Shown: piece after piece, positions 61,778 to 64,000 of the stretch
How the letters are laid out: each line of letters starts with the position of its first letter
Numbering within the stretch: position 1 is the first letter of the stretch
Source: Bacteroidota bacterium
GTDB taxonomy: Bacteria; Bacteroidota; Bacteroidia; Bacteroidales; FEN-979
Direction of reading: 5' to 3'
Assembly (NCBI GenBank): GCA_026391835.1
Contig: JAPLDF010000068.1
Coordinates: forward strand, 1-64,000
DNA: 64,000 nucleotides
Notes under the pieces: generated by a model
What the model was told of the DNA's origin: nothing
Databases searched by the model: none
What the model saw: only the letters and a program-made list of their open reading frames with translations
Made by a program: the position numbers and the translations under genes

Positions 61778-63853
61778 ATGGCTGAACAAAAGAAGTTCAT
61801 TCCTTTCGTCTCTGCTGAGACAAACATGAAAGAATTTACCGTTCGGGCGTTGATCATTGGCCTTTTCTTTGCCGTCATACTGGGCGCTGCCAATGCTTAC
61901 CTCGGACTCAAAGCTGGCATGACCATTGCCGCGACCTACCCCGCTGCTGTTCTTGGAATGGCCATACTGCGGATGATGAAAGGTACCATCCTCGAAGAAA
62001 ACTTTACCCGTACCGTTGGTTCCATTGGGGAATCAGTTGCCGCAGGTGCCATTTTCACGCTGCCGGCTTTTTTCGTTTCCGGCATCTGGTCCGAGTTTTT
62101 CACGATGGGACATTACATTACCTCCTCGCTCATCCTCATTGCAGGTGGTGTGCTCGGCATCATGTTTGTCGCACTTCTTCGCCGGGTAATGGTTGAAGAT
62201 GCTGAACTTCCCTTTCCCGAATCAGTTGCTGCCGCCGAAATCCACAAGGCAGGCCAGGGCGGTTCAGGCGGATCAAAATTCCTCTTCTGGTCAATGGGAC
62301 TTGGCGGATTGATTAAAATACTTGGTGAACTCCAGCTGTTTCAATATCTCTGGGAAAAATTCGTGGTCTTTGGAAGGCAAACCATCACCGGTACGGTATT
62401 CACCGGCCAGGGTGGCATGTTGCTCAGTTCACCGGGCGTAAGTCCCGCCTACATGGGCGTTGGATACATTATCGGCCCGAAACTGGGTGCGCTCAACTTC
62501 AGCGGCGGAATCCTTGCCTGGGGTTTGATGGCTCCCATGATCATGTATTTCCTCATTCCCAGCATCAACTTCCAGGATTGGGCGGCCTTTCTCATGGCCA
62601 AGGATCCTACCATGACGCTCGACGCAGCCATGGCCAAGGTTACAAACCCTGCCTACGAGATCACCCAGATATGGAAATTCATCATCCGCCCCATCGCCAT
62701 CGGCGGCATGCTTGTGAGTGCGGCCTTCACCCTCTTTAAAATGAGGAAAAGCCTTACAACCGGTATCGCACGGTCCGTGAAAGATGTAAAAAAAGCCGCC
62801 ACCGGGATCGAACACAATGTTCCAAGAAATGAAAAAGATATCAGTTTCGGCTGGATCATGGTCGGCATCGCTGCAGTAGCAGTACTTACCTTCTGCATCA
62901 CCTTCTTCATCTTCGAGACAAACGTGCTTATCGCCGCTGTTGCTTCAACCGTGATGATCATTCTTGCATTCTTCTTTGCCTCTGTTTCAGGGTACCTCGT
63001 CGGTATCATGGGATCTTCCAACAACCCCATCAGCGGACTGACGCTCACAGCTTTGGTTGTGACCGCCCTTATCCTCGTCGCACTTGGCGTGAAGGGAGAT
63101 GCCGGTGTGGCAACCGTTCTGGGTGTTGCAGCCATCGTTTGCGTGTCGGCGGCAGTTGCCGGGGAAATGCTCCAGGACTTAAAAGCCGGGCATATCCTTG
63201 GTGGTACCCCTTGGCGCATGCAGATCGGTGACATCCTCGGTGTGATCCTCGCAGGTGCGGTGATGTTTGTCGTACTGGCCTTCCTGAACGACGGCGACAT
63301 CGCCAGCGGAAAAAACCTGGGCTACCAGGGTGGTTTTGGCAGTAAAAACCTCTCCGCCCCCCAGGCAAGCCTGATGGCCATTCTCTCCCGCGGCATCGTC
63401 CAGGGACAAATGGCCTGGCCGCTTATCATTGCAGGGATGCTCATGGGCGTTGCCTTTATCCTCATGCAGGTTAAAAGCCCCATGCTCGTCAGCGTCGGGA
63501 TGTATCTTCCCATCGAAACAACCTTTGCTATTTTCGTAGGCGGCCTGATCAAGGGAGCTGTTGAAATGTATTCTGAAAAACGCAAACACAACGATGCGCA
63601 GAAGGTGCGGGTCGAAAACACCGGCGTGCTGCTGGCATCGGGAATGATTGCGGGAGAAGCGCTCATGGGGCTGCTCATAGCGATCTTCGCGGTGTTCAAC
63701 ATCTTCCTGTACAACTATTTCAGTTTCTTCAAAACCCCTACCTTCTATATCAGTTTCGTGGTCCTGGCGATTATTGCCTATGTGCTGATCCAGATACCAT
63801 TGAAAAACGCAGGAAAACCTGACGATCCGGCACCGCCCGCTTCAGGGATGTAA
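61778..63853 (+). CDS. OPT-family oligopeptide transporter
   Basis: 691 residues with about 14-16 hydrophobic segments. The start FTVRALIIGLFFAVILGAANAYLGLKAGMTIAATYPAAV (in parts: GAANAYLGLKAGMTIAATYP), and ELPFPESVAAAEIHKAGQ, are OPT signatures. Imports oligopeptides or related substrates with protons; the substrate is unknown. Single gene followed by a strong terminator. Confidence 0.93.
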   Translation: MAEQKKFIPFVSAETNMKEFTVRALIIGLFFAVILGAANAYLGLKAGMTIAATYPAAVLGMAILRMMKGTILEENFTRTVGSIGESVAAGAIFTLPAFFVSGIWSEFFTMGHYITSSLILIAGGVLGIMFVALLRRVMVEDAELPFPESVAAAEIHKAGQGGSGGSKFLFWSMGLGGLIKILGELQLFQYLWEKFVVFGRQTITGTVFTGQGGMLLSSPGVSPAYMGVGYIIGPKLGALNFSGGILAWGLMAPMIMYFLIPSINFQDWAAFLMAKDPTMTLDAAMAKVTNPAYEITQIWKFIIRPIAIGGMLVSAAFTLFKMRKSLTTGIARSVKDVKKAATGIEHNVPRNEKDISFGWIMVGIAAVAVLTFCITFFIFETNVLIAAVASTVMIILAFFFASVSGYLVGIMGSSNNPISGLTLTALVVTALILVALGVKGDAGVATVLGVAAIVCVSAAVAGEMLQDLKAGHILGGTPWRMQIGDILGVILAGAVMFVVLAFLNDGDIASGKNLGYQGGFGSKNLSAPQASLMAILSRGIVQGQMAWPLIIAGMLMGVAFILMQVKSPMLVSVGMYLPIETTFAIFVGGLIKGAVEMYSEKRKHNDAQKVRVENTGVLLASGMIAGEALMGLLIAIFAVFNIFLYNYFSFFKTPTFYISFVVLAIIAYVLIQIPLKNAGKPDDPAPPASGM

Positions 63854-63874
63854 ACTTTACCTGTCATACAAAAG

Positions 63875-63911
63875 AGAGCTGTTTCAACTTTTCGGGACAG
63901 CTCTTTTTTTA
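63875..63911 (+). terminator. Rho-independent terminator after the OPT transporter
   Basis: Stem AGAGCTGT (63875-63882) with ACAGCTCT (63897-63904), 14-nt loop, then a T-run. Confidence 0.9.
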
Positions 63912-63939
63912 CACAAATAATGAAATAAGGAACCAACCC

Positions 63940-64000
63940 ATGAACTTTTTCCAACGCCGGCGAATATTCAAAAAGGCCAACTTTCTCGACCTCAGGCCCA
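63940..64000 (+). CDS. Start of a gene cut by the window edge
   Basis: ATG 63940 opens MNFFQRRRIFKKANFLDLRP and continues off the window. A basic N-terminus and the KKANFLDLRP pattern faintly recall PqqD-family proteins of Bacteroidota, but 20 residues cannot decide this. No function assigned. Confidence 0.5.
   Translation, partial: MNFFQRRRIFKKANFLDLRP

Overview
The window comes from a member of the Bacteroidota, probably Bacteroidales-like and probably free-living. The evidence is promoters of the TAnnTTTG (-7) type with few Shine-Dalgarno sequences, several secreted proteins with type IX secretion C-terminal sorting domains (PNP..G..., ending G.Y...), and families mostly restricted to this phylum (DUF3943, DUF4421, YfhO-type membrane protein, bTHX). 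No rRNA, tRNA, CRISPR array or intact insertion sequence was seen.

Layout. (1) 1-33 kb, almost all on +: two tandem Mce/Mla-type lipid-transport operons (permease, ATPase, MCE protein), an OmpA lipoprotein, small membrane proteins, a B12-binding radical SAM protein, AI-2E transporter, GH130 and GT4 carbohydrate enzymes, an AraC regulator with a hybrid histidine kinase and a receiver protein, two cation P-type ATPases, a CheB-CheR-PAS protein, YihY, UspA, a CbpA/CbpM pair and outer-membrane proteins. (2) 33.3-43.5 kb, all on -: DUF4421, Thivi_2564, YceI, a SnoaL-like lipoprotein, a three-BON protein, Rieske plus old-yellow-enzyme oxidoreductase, an AsmA-like DUF748 protein, PAP2 and a second AraC regulator. 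(3) 43.6-64 kb: ordinary chromosomal genes (YfhO, RlmF, four T9SS cargo proteins, RsmE, HU, Fmt, a TPR protein, TrmH, bTHX, RsmG, OPT transporter).

The main discovery is in regions 1 and 2. Fifteen promoters share one 69-bp architecture: AATGTGTGAATNATGTAAC, 14 nt, then a second ATGTAAC (half-sites repeat directly at 21 bp, two helical turns), then exactly 25 nt, then the TTTG of the -7 box. The spacing is identical in all 15; one site (the first) has lost its distal half. None was found in region 3. A 21-bp direct repeat reaching the -33 region is how AraC-family activators bind, and two closely similar small AraC proteins lie in the island, one of them behind such a site. The controlled transcription units combine envelope lipid traffic (Mce x2, DUF748, PAP2, OmpA) with classical stress proteins (UspA, YihY, BON/OsmY-like, YceI, and possibly CbpA/CbpM). 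I read this as a clustered general-stress or envelope-stress regulon run by an AraC-type activator on the housekeeping Bacteroidota promoter, a possible counterpart to sigma-S control. The motif, spacing and gene set are read from the sequence; the regulator assignment and stress role are inference.
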